Below, one piece after another: positions 26,422 through 35,315 of a stretch of DNA of 64,000 bases. Each line of letters starts with the position of its first letter. Within the stretch, counting starts at the first letter, position 1. Below the pieces are notes generated by a model, which did not search any database, was not told where the DNA came from, and worked only from the letters and a program-made list of their open reading frames with translations. The stretch is from JANQSP01 sp965226095. Its GTDB lineage: Bacteria > Bdellovibrionota > Bdellovibrionia > Bdellovibrionales > UBA1609. Made by a program: the position numbers and the translations under genes. The stretch spans positions 1,116,001 through 1,180,000 of the forward strand of contig OZ245336.1 in NCBI GenBank assembly GCA_965226095.1, in the 5' to 3' direction.

Positions 26422-27708
26422 TTAAAGCAAATATTTTTTAACTTTTTCTTTACTTTTCGGAGCAACATACAATCGATCCATTAATAATATAAAATTTTTC
26501 TGATCAAACATTTTCATTTTTTCGCGTAAAGGTTCGGCAGACTCATTAAATTCATCTATAATATAAACTGGTAAAACATCTTGTTCCTTATTAAAATACA
26601 ACCGACTAGTGTGTTTCAATGAATTAGTGTGTATAAAAGACATGTTCTCTCTATTCAAAACTGCTGTTATTTTTTTTATTTTCTCAATCCATTCATCCTT
26701 TTTAAGATATGAGTACTGTACTTCATACACTCTTTCGTAAGGTTGTTTGTTTACCAGTCGCCTGGCCCACTCATTTCTATTTTCCGCCGATTTTAAATTT
26801 TCCAGTAATGAAAAATCTGTACAAAAAAGATATTCATTTAAGGAAGATGGAATACAAAAATCACAATCCACACTGGAAAAGTATTTATTGAGAATCTCCT
26901 CCATGACAACCATTTTATTATGAAAGTAAACAGCCAAACTCATATGCCGTCTTCCCAATAAAAAACTTTCGACGCTATACATAGCTTTTTGCCCAATCGC
27001 CAAAAAAGCTCTATCCTTTTTAAGGTGGATTTTTAAATTATTTAATATCCATTCATGATCACAAAATCCATATTCTGTTCCGCAAAAAAAAGAATCTCTT
27101 TGTAGATAGTCCATGCGATCCACATCCAAATCAGAACTAATAATTTGTTTGAGAAGAGGTTTAAAGTCCAAACCCTTTGAAATAAAAAAATCATTATCCG
27201 GCAAAGGCACTTGTTCATTAATTAAGTGCGCTACATATGATGGCTCCACATCTAAAGCAGAAATTATTTTTGTTAATTCTGAATCCAGAATAAATTTAAT
27301 AGAGTAATGCTCGTGTCTGGCCTGCTTATTTCTTATTTCCTTACTCTGAAGATAGGGTAATTCAAGCTTTGATAACAAAGGCATAATCGATTCAGAAGTA
27401 TGAGAGAAAGGTCCATGTCCCACATCATGTAAAAGAGCGGATAGACGTAAAATTTGTTTAAATTGTTTTCTTTTTTCATTTGTTAAAAATTCACTCCCTT
27501 GAGGGAAAAGTACATCAAAGGCTCTACCTGCCAAATGACAAACCCCTAAAGAATGTAAAAATCGATTATGAACAGCACCCGGAAAAGAAAATTCTGCAAA
27601 ACCCATTTGTCGAATATATCTAAGCCTTTGAAACACCTGTGAATCCACAATAGAAGCTTCCAAGTCGGAAAAGATAATATACTTATGAATAGGATCCAGC
27701 ATTCTCAT
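26422..27708 (-). CDS. HD-domain phosphohydrolase (dNTPase-like)
   Basis: A 428-residue HD-superfamily hydrolase of the SAMHD1/YdhJ type. The N-terminus is DPIHKYIIFSDLEASIVDS, then the HD metal ligands in VHNRFLHSLGVCHLAG and ALLHDVGHGPFSHTSE, and a distal aspartate region DLDVDRMDYLQRDS. This family commonly hydrolyses nucleoside triphosphates or acts as a regulated phosphohydrolase; the substrate is unknown. The C-terminal third has no recognised domain. The start is the ATG at 27708, with a second ATG two codons later. It stands alone between a barrel protein gene and an esterase gene. The family call is good, the reaction is not fixed. Confidence 0.85.
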   Translation of the reverse strand: MRMLDPIHKYIIFSDLEASIVDSQVFQRLRYIRQMGFAEFSFPGAVHNRFLHSLGVCHLAGRAFDVLFPQGSEFLTNEKRKQFKQILRLSALLHDVGHGPFSHTSESIMPLLSKLELPYLQSKEIRNKQARHEHYSIKFILDSELTKIISALDVEPSYVAHLINEQVPLPDNDFFISKGLDFKPLLKQIISSDLDVDRMDYLQRDSFFCGTEYGFCDHEWILNNLKIHLKKDRAFLAIGQKAMYSVESFLLGRRHMSLAVYFHNKMVVMEEILNKYFSSVDCDFCIPSSLNEYLFCTDFSLLENLKSAENRNEWARRLVNKQPYERVYEVQYSYLKKDEWIEKIKKITAVLNRENMSFIHTNSLKHTSRLYFNKEQDVLPVYIIDEFNESAEPLREKMKMFDQKNFILLMDRLYVAPKSKEKVKKYLL

Positions 27709-27804
27709 ACAAAAACTACAATCGTGGATTTAAGAGTTAAAAGTCAAAAAAAATTAAACAGGATTTTATTTTTTCAGATTATATCCATTATAAAAATAAC
27801 AACA

Positions 27805-28626
27805 CTACCTACAAACAGACTTCAGATAGGGAAAAACTGTTTGAGCTATGGTTTTATGACCTTCTGCATTAGGGTGAATCCCATCATTTAAATTCAAATG
27901 AGCTTTCATAGCCACTTTCTTTAATAAAAAAGGTATAAATTCCAACTTATTCTTTTTAGCCAATTCAGAAAAAACCTTTTTAAAATTCCTGGAATAAGCA
28001 AAACCATAGTTGAGGGGTATTTGCATGCCAGCCAGAATGACTTTTACTCCACTGTCTAATGCCCAACTAATAGCCTCCTGTAAGTTCTGCTTCATAGCAT
28101 TCAAGGATAAACCCCTTAAACCATCATTAGCCCCTAGAGCAATCATCACCAAATCCGGCTTTTGATCCAGTTGTTCAAAATGTTTTTTTAATCGAGCGAG
28201 TGCTCCGGCAGAAGTGGATCCGGAAATGCCTCCATTAATTATTTTAACTCTACAATCCTGAAATTTTTTATTTAAACTCTGTTCCACCAGTTGTGGAAAA
28301 GCTTCTGTTCTTTGGATGCCGTAACCCTCTGTCAAAGAATCCCCTAAAATCAACACTGTCCTAGTTGTATATACCGGTTCTATAAAGTTCTCCTGTTCGT
28401 CTGTTCTACCAGAATTTATATCATCCGGTTTATTTATTATTTTAGAAAACATATTTGAAAGATACTTTTTTACAATCTCAATCCAATCTGAAAGCACACT
28501 GGCCTGTATAGTTTCTATATGTGAAGAATTTATTCCCACAAATGCAGTAGCACTCATTTTTCTGGAATAACTCACAGAACAGACAATACAAACAAATAAA
28601 GAGAGAGATGTAAGATATCTTAGCAT
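27805..28626 (-). CDS. SGNH/GDSL hydrolase (TesA-like)
   Basis: A 273-residue exported esterase. The N-terminus is a hydrophobic signal (LTSLSLFVCIVCSVSYS). From about residue 93 the SGNH blocks follow: block I LILGDSLTEGYGI with the nucleophilic serine, block II glycine in ISGSTSAGALARL, block III IALGANDGL with Asn, and block V DGIHPNAEGH with the Asp and His. It resembles the multifunctional TesA/acyl-CoA thioesterase-lysophospholipase group. The 70-residue segment between the signal and block I is long. The gene is leftward, downstream of an ankyrin-repeat gene with a 55-base gap. Periplasmic location is likely; the substrate is unknown. Confidence 0.9.
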   Translation of the reverse strand: MLRYLTSLSLFVCIVCSVSYSRKMSATAFVGINSSHIETIQASVLSDWIEIVKKYLSNMFSKIINKPDDINSGRTDEQENFIEPVYTTRTVLILGDSLTEGYGIQRTEAFPQLVEQSLNKKFQDCRVKIINGGISGSTSAGALARLKKHFEQLDQKPDLVMIALGANDGLRGLSLNAMKQNLQEAISWALDSGVKVILAGMQIPLNYGFAYSRNFKKVFSELAKKNKLEFIPFLLKKVAMKAHLNLNDGIHPNAEGHKTIAQTVFPYLKSVCR

Positions 28627-28681
28627 ACATTAAAAATGATTACTGATTTTTAATAAGAAGACAACAGAAAGTAATTAGAAG

Positions 28682-30769
28682 TTACTGAAATGCAGCCTCA
28701 CACCTGTTGCCACCACGGCGTTGATTGTTTCTATTAAGGAGTTTAATTAGATTTTCGTTATTACTTTCTTCAGCCAGTTGAAGCGCAGTCTTGCCTTTTG
28801 CTATAGCTTCAGTATGAACACCCTTTTCCATCAGAAGACGAGCTATTTCCTCATTAAAATTGTATGCCGCCCAGTGAAGAGGTGTATTCCCTGCTGAATC
28901 TCTGACATGCACATTAGCTCCTTTATCCAGTAAGCGCTTCGCCATATCAGTTCTATTGTATTCTATCGCCCAATAAAGAGGGGTTCTACCTTCTGAATCC
29001 CTGATATGCACATCAACACCTTTTGCTAAAAATAGATTGAACACTTTCTCACTCCCACGCTCTATTGCTAAATGCACGGCCGATTTATTTCCAAATAAAT
29101 TTCTTGTAGCTACATCGATACCTTTATTCAAGAAAAGTTGAACCACTTTGTCACTATCGCTCTCTACTGCCAATCGGAACATTCTTCTACCGCTTGCCTG
29201 TTTGGTATCTACAACGATCCATTCTTTATCAATTAAAATTTGAACCAATTTATCGCTATTACGCCTTATTGCCCAAGCCACAAAAGTTTCACCTTTTGAG
29301 TTTGTGACATTTGCATCAGCTCCATGTTCCAGTAACAGTTGAGCGATACTTTCATTGCCTTCTTCCATTGCCAGTTGAAGAGGTTGAGCATATCTTTTTC
29401 TACTATATGATGTTTCACTATTTCTGGAACTGGAAACAAAGGGGGGTATCTTAAAAAGAATAGGACGATGACCATATTGGTACGTAACATTCGGACGAGC
29501 ACCATTTTTCAGCAAAAGGCGAACCACTTCTTCATTATCATTTCTTACTCCCAGTTGAAGAGTGGTTACATTGTCACCATTACTATTTCCTGGTCGGACG
29601 CTGTTTATTACTTTTACTCCTTTTTTTAATAAAAAATCAGCCATTTGAATATTATCGTAATCTACTGTCAAATTCAGGAGAGTTCTCTTAAAGTATCTAG
29701 CACTTAGACTTATTCCACTTTCAACTAAACGCTTAAAATCTTCAAATTTATTATTTTTTACTATATATAACACTCTGGCTTTTTCAAAAATTTTTAGAAC
29801 CGATGCGCCACGTTCCTGTACCAAGTCTATAGGGGTTGCACCTTCTGAATCTTTGGCATAGATATTCGCTCCGGCTATAATTAAAGACTTGGTTGTATTA
29901 ATATCTGTAGTTGCAAAATAATGTAATGGAGTCCTGCCTCTTGAGTCCTTGACATCTACACGAGCACCCTTATCAAGCAAGGGTTGAATCATTCCCACTA
30001 CATTATGTTCCATTGCCAAATGCAATGCAGTTTTATTTGTTGAATCTCGAGCATCTACATCTGCACCTTCTTTAATCAACATTTCACCCATGTGAACTCT
30101 ATTCTCTTGTACTGCTAAATGTAGTGCAGTTTGACCTTTTGAGTCCTGAGCATCTATATTTGCCCCACTTTTGATCAGAATGTCACCTATATCAACTCTA
30201 TCGTAGAGTACAGCCCAATGAAAAGGTGTTTTATCGCTAATGTCTTTAGCATTCACCTTCGCACCCTTATTCAGCAAAAGTTGTACTAACGATTTTTTTG
30301 TATAGCCAGAAGGATAATTAATTCCCATAATCATATGAAGAGGTGTTCTGCTTCTTCCACTAAGTTCTCCAATGCTTACATCTGCACCGCGCTCAATGAG
30401 AAATACAGCAGTTGCAAATTTATTGTATTGCATTGCTAAATACAACGCAGTTTTGCCTTCTGAATCTCTAGCGTTTATATTAATTTTTTCACGTACAAGA
30501 TAATGAACTATGCGTAAAGTAATATTACTTTTAACAAATTCCGATTGTCTGATTGCCAAATGGAGAAGAGTACTTCTATCAGAGGCCCTAATGGCATTTA
30601 TATCTATATCTCCACTTTCAAACATAACATCAGCCTGAAGGTACTGTTCATGTTTGATAGCATTAAAAAGATCTTTAATATTTACATCTAATGTCTGAGC
30701 TTGTGTAATAGCAGACAAAAAAATTACAAATGAAAAAAATATATACATTAATCGCCATTTGAAAAACAT
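28682..30769 (-). CDS. Ankyrin-repeat exported protein
   Basis: A 695-residue protein starting at the ATG at 30769 (AAAGGTGAT just upstream; the frame runs on to 30871). A signal peptide (about residues 1-25, ending AITQAQ) is followed by about sixteen ankyrin repeats of 33 residues, each with a TALHLAVQENR-type helix and a DARDSTNK-type loop, e.g. GQTALHLAVQENRVHMGEML. The repeats are fairly uniform over most of the protein; a less regular stretch lies at about residues 340-380. Ankyrin arrays mediate protein contacts; here they would be periplasmic or secreted, which is unusual outside host-associated bacteria. The gene is followed by an esterase and preceded by an exported nuclease-like gene. 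The target is unknown. Confidence 0.88.
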   Translation of the reverse strand: MFFKWRLMYIFFSFVIFLSAITQAQTLDVNIKDLFNAIKHEQYLQADVMFESGDIDINAIRASDRSTLLHLAIRQSEFVKSNITLRIVHYLVREKININARDSEGKTALYLAMQYNKFATAVFLIERGADVSIGELSGRSRTPLHMIMGINYPSGYTKKSLVQLLLNKGAKVNAKDISDKTPFHWAVLYDRVDIGDILIKSGANIDAQDSKGQTALHLAVQENRVHMGEMLIKEGADVDARDSTNKTALHLAMEHNVVGMIQPLLDKGARVDVKDSRGRTPLHYFATTDINTTKSLIIAGANIYAKDSEGATPIDLVQERGASVLKIFEKARVLYIVKNNKFEDFKRLVESGISLSARYFKRTLLNLTVDYDNIQMADFLLKKGVKVINSVRPGNSNGDNVTTLQLGVRNDNEEVVRLLLKNGARPNVTYQYGHRPILFKIPPFVSSSRNSETSYSRKRYAQPLQLAMEEGNESIAQLLLEHGADANVTNSKGETFVAWAIRRNSDKLVQILIDKEWIVVDTKQASGRRMFRLAVESDSDKVVQLFLNKGIDVATRNLFGNKSAVHLAIERGSEKVFNLFLAKGVDVHIRDSEGRTPLYWAIEYNRTDMAKRLLDKGANVHVRDSAGNTPLHWAAYNFNEEIARLLMEKGVHTEAIAKGKTALQLAEESNNENLIKLLNRNNQRRGGNRCEAAFQ

Positions 30770-31048
30770 AGAAATCACCTTTCTTCTTTGAATAAAATTT
30801 TGAGCTTTCAACCTTGCTACTTTTGCTTGATAATAACTAAATGCCAAGTATAAAAACCTCAGCAAAAACACTGCAAATATAACATAATTATAATTTAAAA
30901 TAAAAGAAATTATATATGAGTGAAAATATTACACACTCAACAAGCTTATCTATTTATTGCATTAAAGAATCTTATAACAACTTAAAAATTAGTAAAAAAT
31001 GGAAGAAAGTCAAATTTTATTGATTATTGAATCCTTCATTAAATTAAA

Positions 31049-32119
31049 TCAATTTAATTTCAGATATCGCATAACATGGCTATGAGGTTGATTTAAACTT
31101 TGTTCCAAAGAATGGACAAATTGCATTTCAGCGCTATCATTTTCCAAAACAAATTTTATGTTATTAAGCACTCTTTTAAAATCAGCCACTTTTTCCTCTA
31201 AAGAGTTGTTATGATTATTTTTCGCTTGAGAAACAGGTGTAAAATTAAAAAAAGCCCGTAAACCATAATGATCTGATAAATTGATTCCATTGTATTTTTT
31301 CGGAAAAACATCAATATCCACAGGATGAATAGACATTCTTGAAGAAGGCTTAAATAATATATAATCTCTCACCTGTCCACCAAAGAGAGTATTAAGAATG
31401 TCATAACTGCTATCTTCACACCAATGAGTACAAAAACGCTTCTTGTTTATTTCTTCATAAGGATCTTTCAACCTAAGCAGATGTTTCATCATATTAAATT
31501 CAAGACTTTCCGGTGAAAAATTCAAATCCCCTCCAACAATAAGAAGTGTATCCCACCAATCAGGTTGATGTAGTATTCGCTTCAAAATGAACAAAATTTG
31601 GCGGACTCTGGTTTGCTGTGCCATATGATCTAAATGTAAGTTCAATATCAGTAAAGTATTGTGATGTAAGTTTGGATGATGCAATTGAGCTACTCCAAAG
31701 CCTTTTTTCACAGATTGAAAAGATTGGTAAACAAAGTTAACCACTGTATTTTGAACATCAGGGAAATATTGCATCTCCACATCGACTATATTGCCTCTAA
31801 ATACACCTACTAACCCACTTGTTTTATCGTCATCAGATGTACCAAAGTAAGCACTGGTCATATTCAATTCACTGGATAAACCCGATAAGTTATTGTAATG
31901 CTCTTGATCAACAACTTCCTGCAATAAATTAATGTCGCAGGCATCGTTTCTTAAAAAATTCAAAGTCTGTTTATGTCTCTCTGTTAAATTATCAGCATAA
32001 AATACTCCGTAAGTATTCAATGTTTGAACACATACATTTTGTTTGGTTTGAACTTCAGTAATGAGCAACTGTTCAGCACAAACAAAAAAAGGAATAAATA
32101 AGAAAATATATTTTTTCAT
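31049..32119 (-). CDS. Exported endonuclease/exonuclease/phosphatase-fold protein
   Basis: A 356-residue protein with a short signal peptide (about residues 1-15, ending FFVCAEQ) and the EEP fold shared by DNase I, exonuclease III and neutral sphingomyelinases. The motifs appear in order: the metal-binding glutamate in DINLLQEVVDQ, LNLHLDHM, the metal- and phosphate-binding GGDLNFSPES, and the C-terminal SDHYGLRAFF with His. The region between (GLVGVFRGNIV, NFVYQSFQS) resembles the sphingomyelinase branch as much as the nuclease branch. It could attack nucleic acid or phospholipid outside the cell. It is upstream of the ankyrin gene on the same strand. An AT-rich inverted repeat at 31041-31060 overlaps its end. 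Confidence 0.75.
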   Translation of the reverse strand: MKKYIFLFIPFFVCAEQLLITEVQTKQNVCVQTLNTYGVFYADNLTERHKQTLNFLRNDACDINLLQEVVDQEHYNNLSGLSSELNMTSAYFGTSDDDKTSGLVGVFRGNIVDVEMQYFPDVQNTVVNFVYQSFQSVKKGFGVAQLHHPNLHHNTLLILNLHLDHMAQQTRVRQILFILKRILHQPDWWDTLLIVGGDLNFSPESLEFNMMKHLLRLKDPYEEINKKRFCTHWCEDSSYDILNTLFGGQVRDYILFKPSSRMSIHPVDIDVFPKKYNGINLSDHYGLRAFFNFTPVSQAKNNHNNSLEEKVADFKRVLNNIKFVLENDSAEMQFVHSLEQSLNQPHSHVMRYLKLN

Positions 32120-32135
32120 AAAAATCTATAAAAAA

Positions 32136-32477
32136 TTATTTTATATGGAGTTCTTTTTCTACCAAGATAGCAAAAACAATAGAAGATACAATAGCCATAA
32201 AGCCCAGAAAAAACATAGCACCAACAATAATTAAAAAAGCACCTGTCAAACGACCACCTACAGTAACCGGAGCGATATCTCCATAACCTACAGTGGATAC
32301 CGTGCAAATACCCCACCAAAGAGCATCCCAATAACTTTCTACACTATTATTTAATTCTTTTTCAAAATGAAAAAACACCCAGGCACCAAGGCACATAATC
32401 AAGTTACCCAACAAAACAAAACCTATCAATGAACGGGTTTTTATCAGTTGTATTACCTTGGTAAAAACATAAATCAT
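32136..32477 (-). CDS. Two-transmembrane potassium channel
   Basis: A 113-residue KcsA-like channel subunit. TM1 is at residues 18-38 (LIGFVLLGNLIMCLGAWVFF), a pore loop contains the selectivity filter CTVSTVGYGDIAPVT at about residues 58-72, and TM2 covers about residues 82-107. TVGYGD is the hallmark of potassium-selective channels. No cytosolic RCK or cyclic-nucleotide domain is present, so it would tetramerise as a simple pore. The gene is 16 bases upstream of the EEP-fold gene on the same strand, so the two may be co-transcribed. Confidence 0.9.
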   Translation of the reverse strand: MIYVFTKVIQLIKTRSLIGFVLLGNLIMCLGAWVFFHFEKELNNSVESYWDALWWGICTVSTVGYGDIAPVTVGGRLTGAFLIIVGAMFFLGFMAIVSSIVFAILVEKELHIK

Positions 32478-32540
32478 ATTGAAATACCCCCTTAGGTATA
32501 TAAAAATTAAAGGCTTTTACTAAAGGGCCTATTAAAAAAT

Positions 32541-32681
32541 ATGATGTCAACACAAAACACATTATGGTATGCTTTTTTTATTATTACTATTACTGCCTGC
32601 ATTAACTTAGTTTTAAAAAAAATCACCGTTTTTAATCTAGGCCTTGGTTCTGGTTCTGAGACACGCGATGCATATAAATAA
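32541..32681 (+). CDS. Possible small membrane protein or lipoprotein
   Basis: An open frame of 46 codons from ATG 32541 to TAA 32679-32681, in the gap between the channel gene and nrdA. The product starts MMSTQNTLWYAFFIITITAC and continues with a basic turn and a Gly/Ser-rich tail (GLGSGSETRDAYK). The hydrophobic stretch ending in ITAC resembles a lipobox, but the usual N-terminal positive charges are absent. There is no obvious ribosome binding site. It may be a real small gene or a chance frame; I rate it low. It fills much of this 306-base gene-free interval. Confidence 0.3.
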   Translation: MMSTQNTLWYAFFIITITACINLVLKKITVFNLGLGSGSETRDAYK

Positions 32682-32729
32682 AAGTATTCTACTTATTTAT
32701 ATAATATATATTATACATAGTTGAGAATC

Positions 32730-32744
32730 TTGGAGTCACTCCAA
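32730..32744. promoter_or_regulatory. Perfect palindrome upstream of nrdA
   Basis: The sequence TTGGAGT C ACTCCAA is a perfect inverted repeat with 7-base arms, 39 bases before the GTG of nrdA and about 25 bases after a TATAAT at 32700-32705 on the plus strand. That position suits an operator or leader hairpin. It does not resemble the NrdR box as I know it. Confidence 0.35.
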
Positions 32745-32783
32745 ATTTCTTTATACTTTATAGACTGAAAGGAAATCTTAGTT

Positions 32784-35315
32784 GTGAGAGATGTATTTAC
32801 GCCTGCTACTGAGGAGAAGGACACCCAAACAAATATTCCTTCAGACACTCAGACACAACAAACATCCCCTACTCAGACAGAACAACAGAAAGACATAATA
32901 AATACTGATACCAACTCTACACTTCCTGCAGAATCCTCAAAAAACACATTTGAAAATGGCCCTAAAATTATGCGGGTCAAAAAAAGAAACGGTGATTTGG
33001 AGCCGGTCGATGTCACTAAAATTATTAATGTTGTCTTAGCCTGTGCCTCGCATTTGAAAGAAGTGGATCCAATGAGAGTCGCTACTAAAGTGATTAGTGG
33101 TCTATTCGACGGAGCCAGTACCAAAGAACTGGATAAACTATGTATACAAACTGCTTCTTCGCTGATAGGAGAGGACCCTAACTATTCCAAATTAGCTTCC
33201 CGTCTTATGGCTCGATATATTGACGAAGAAGTGCAAAATCAAAATATACGGAATTTTTTTGAGTCCATTAAGGTGGGTTACAAAGGTAAACTCATTTCAG
33301 AGCAAAGTTATAAATTTGTGAAAGAACATAAAGAAGCTTTAAATATTATTGTGGATAAAAACAGATCCATTAAATTGGAATATTTTGGTATTCGTACATT
33401 GTATGATCGTTACCTGCTTAAACATCCAAACACCAGAGAGGTGATAGAAACACCTCAATACTTCTTCCTGAGGGTAGCCTGTGGACTATCCAATTCTTTT
33501 AAAGAAGCTAAAGAATTCTATGAGCTTATCTCTCACCTGGACTACATGCCCAGCTCCCCTACCTTATTTAACTCTGCTTCCAACCGACCTCAGCTTTCCT
33601 CTTGCTACCTTCTGGATTCCCCAGTAGATGATTTATCAGCCATTTATGACAAATATAAAGATGTTGCCCTGCTGTCCAAATTTGCCGGTGGTATTGGTTT
33701 ATCTTTCACTCGTATTCGATCCAGAGGCTCTCTGATTAAAGGAACCAATGGACACTCCAAAGGAATTGTTCCGTTTTTAAAAACCATGGATTCATCAGTA
33801 GCAGCGGTTAATCAGGGAGGACGTAGGAAAGGTGCCGCCTGTATTTATTTAGAACCTTGGCACGCGGATATTGAAGAATTTTTGGAGTTGAGAAACAACA
33901 CCGGTGATGAAAACCAAAGAACTCATAATTTGAATTTAGCCAACTGGATTCCCGACCTATTTATGAAAAGAGTGGAAGAGGGTAAAATGTGGTCTCTCTT
34001 TGATCCTAAAGAAGTCCCTGAACTAGTGGATAGCTTTGGTGATGATTTTGAAAAATATTATGAAACTGCTGAACAGGAAGGAAAAGCTGTCCGCCAAATC
34101 TTGGCCAGAAACCTCTATGCTCGTATGATGAGAACTTTGGCAGAAACCGGTAATGGTTGGGTCACATTTAAGGATCACTGTAATAAAAAATCCAACCAAA
34201 CTTTAAAAAAAGAGGATAATGTTATCCATTTATCCAATCTCTGTACAGAAATTTTGGAAGTGACTTCTAAAAATGAAACAGCAGTTTGCAACTTGGGATC
34301 CATTAACATCAGCAACCACTATCACCCTGAGACAAAAGTAGATTGGGGAAAATTAAAAGATACAGTCGAAAAAGCAGTTACCTTTTTAGATCGAGTTATT
34401 GACATTAACTTCTATCCTATTAAAACTTCTGCCAGCTCAAACAAAAAATGGCGCCCCATAGGCTTGGGTCTAATGGGGCTACAAGATCTATTTTTTAAAT
34501 TGAACTGGTCTTTTGAATCCAAAGAAGCCTTGGAACTTTCCAATAAAATTCAGGAAGAAATTTATTATCACGCTTTAAATACTTCTTGTTCACTCAGTGA
34601 AAAAGCAGAAGCGCACCCCGCTTTTCAGGACACTCGCGCCAGCCAAGGGGATTTGCAGTTTGATTTATGGAATATTCAACCCAGTTCACAAGAACGATGG
34701 GATCAACTAAAAACCAGAATTAAAAAGTATGGATTGAAAAATTCCCTTCTGATTGCTATTGCACCCACAGCCACTATTGCCTCTATCTCTGGCGTTTGTG
34801 AATCTATTGAACCACAAATATCCAATTTATTTAAAAGAGAAACTTTATCCGGAGAATTTATTCAAATGAATAAATATCTTGTAGAAACGCTGAAAAAAAC
34901 AGGCTTATGGACAGATAAAATTAGAATGGCTATTAAAATTAATGAAGGCTCCATTCAAAACATTCCTGATATTCCAGACAGCATAAAAAGAATTTACCGC
35001 ACAGCTTGGGAATTATCGCAAAAAAACCTTATTGATTTATCAGCTGGCAGAGGTCCTTTTATAGATCAAAGCCAATCCCTTAATCTGTTTATTGAGAACC
35101 CCTCTATTGGAAAACTCTCCAGTATGTATATGTATGCTTGGAAAAGGGGCATCAAAACAACATATTACTTGCGTTCACGTCCAGCCACCAGTATCAGTAA
35201 GGTAACTATTGAATCTTCTGATGACACTGTTGAAGCAAAAGACCAACTTTCCGATGCTTCACAGAACGAATTAAAAAATTTGGAAAACCCTGAAATTTGT
35301 GAGGCCTGTCAATGA
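32784..35315 (+). CDS. nrdA: Ribonucleotide reductase class I, large subunit
   Basis: NrdA reduces ribonucleoside diphosphates to deoxy forms with NrdB. The 843-residue protein begins with a disordered Gln/Thr-rich stretch, then an ATP-cone allosteric domain (about residues 60-150, KKRNGDLEPVDVTKI). The core has SSCYLLDSPVDDLSAIYDKY, GGIGLSFTRIRSRGS, LCTEILEVTSKNETAVCNLGSINIS with the catalytic cysteines, and PTATIASISGVCESIEPQISN. The C-terminal cysteine pair (EICEACQ) that is re-reduced by thioredoxin or glutaredoxin is present. The start is GTG at 32784 with AAAGGA before it. It overlaps nrdB by four bases (ATGA). The N-terminal 55-residue extension before the cone is unusual. Confidence 0.96.
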   Translation: MRDVFTPATEEKDTQTNIPSDTQTQQTSPTQTEQQKDIINTDTNSTLPAESSKNTFENGPKIMRVKKRNGDLEPVDVTKIINVVLACASHLKEVDPMRVATKVISGLFDGASTKELDKLCIQTASSLIGEDPNYSKLASRLMARYIDEEVQNQNIRNFFESIKVGYKGKLISEQSYKFVKEHKEALNIIVDKNRSIKLEYFGIRTLYDRYLLKHPNTREVIETPQYFFLRVACGLSNSFKEAKEFYELISHLDYMPSSPTLFNSASNRPQLSSCYLLDSPVDDLSAIYDKYKDVALLSKFAGGIGLSFTRIRSRGSLIKGTNGHSKGIVPFLKTMDSSVAAVNQGGRRKGAACIYLEPWHADIEEFLELRNNTGDENQRTHNLNLANWIPDLFMKRVEEGKMWSLFDPKEVPELVDSFGDDFEKYYETAEQEGKAVRQILARNLYARMMRTLAETGNGWVTFKDHCNKKSNQTLKKEDNVIHLSNLCTEILEVTSKNETAVCNLGSINISNHYHPETKVDWGKLKDTVEKAVTFLDRVIDINFYPIKTSASSNKKWRPIGLGLMGLQDLFFKLNWSFESKEALELSNKIQEEIYYHALNTSCSLSEKAEAHPAFQDTRASQGDLQFDLWNIQPSSQERWDQLKTRIKKYGLKNSLLIAIAPTATIASISGVCESIEPQISNLFKRETLSGEFIQMNKYLVETLKKTGLWTDKIRMAIKINEGSIQNIPDIPDSIKRIYRTAWELSQKNLIDLSAGRGPFIDQSQSLNLFIENPSIGKLSSMYMYAWKRGIKTTYYLRSRPATSISKVTIESSDDTVEAKDQLSDASQNELKNLENPEICEACQ

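Noticed and set aside
31041..31060. AAATTAAAT/ATTTAATTT inverted repeat as a terminator
   Set aside because: It overlaps the end of the gene, is entirely A/T and has no T tract, so a chance palindrome is likely.
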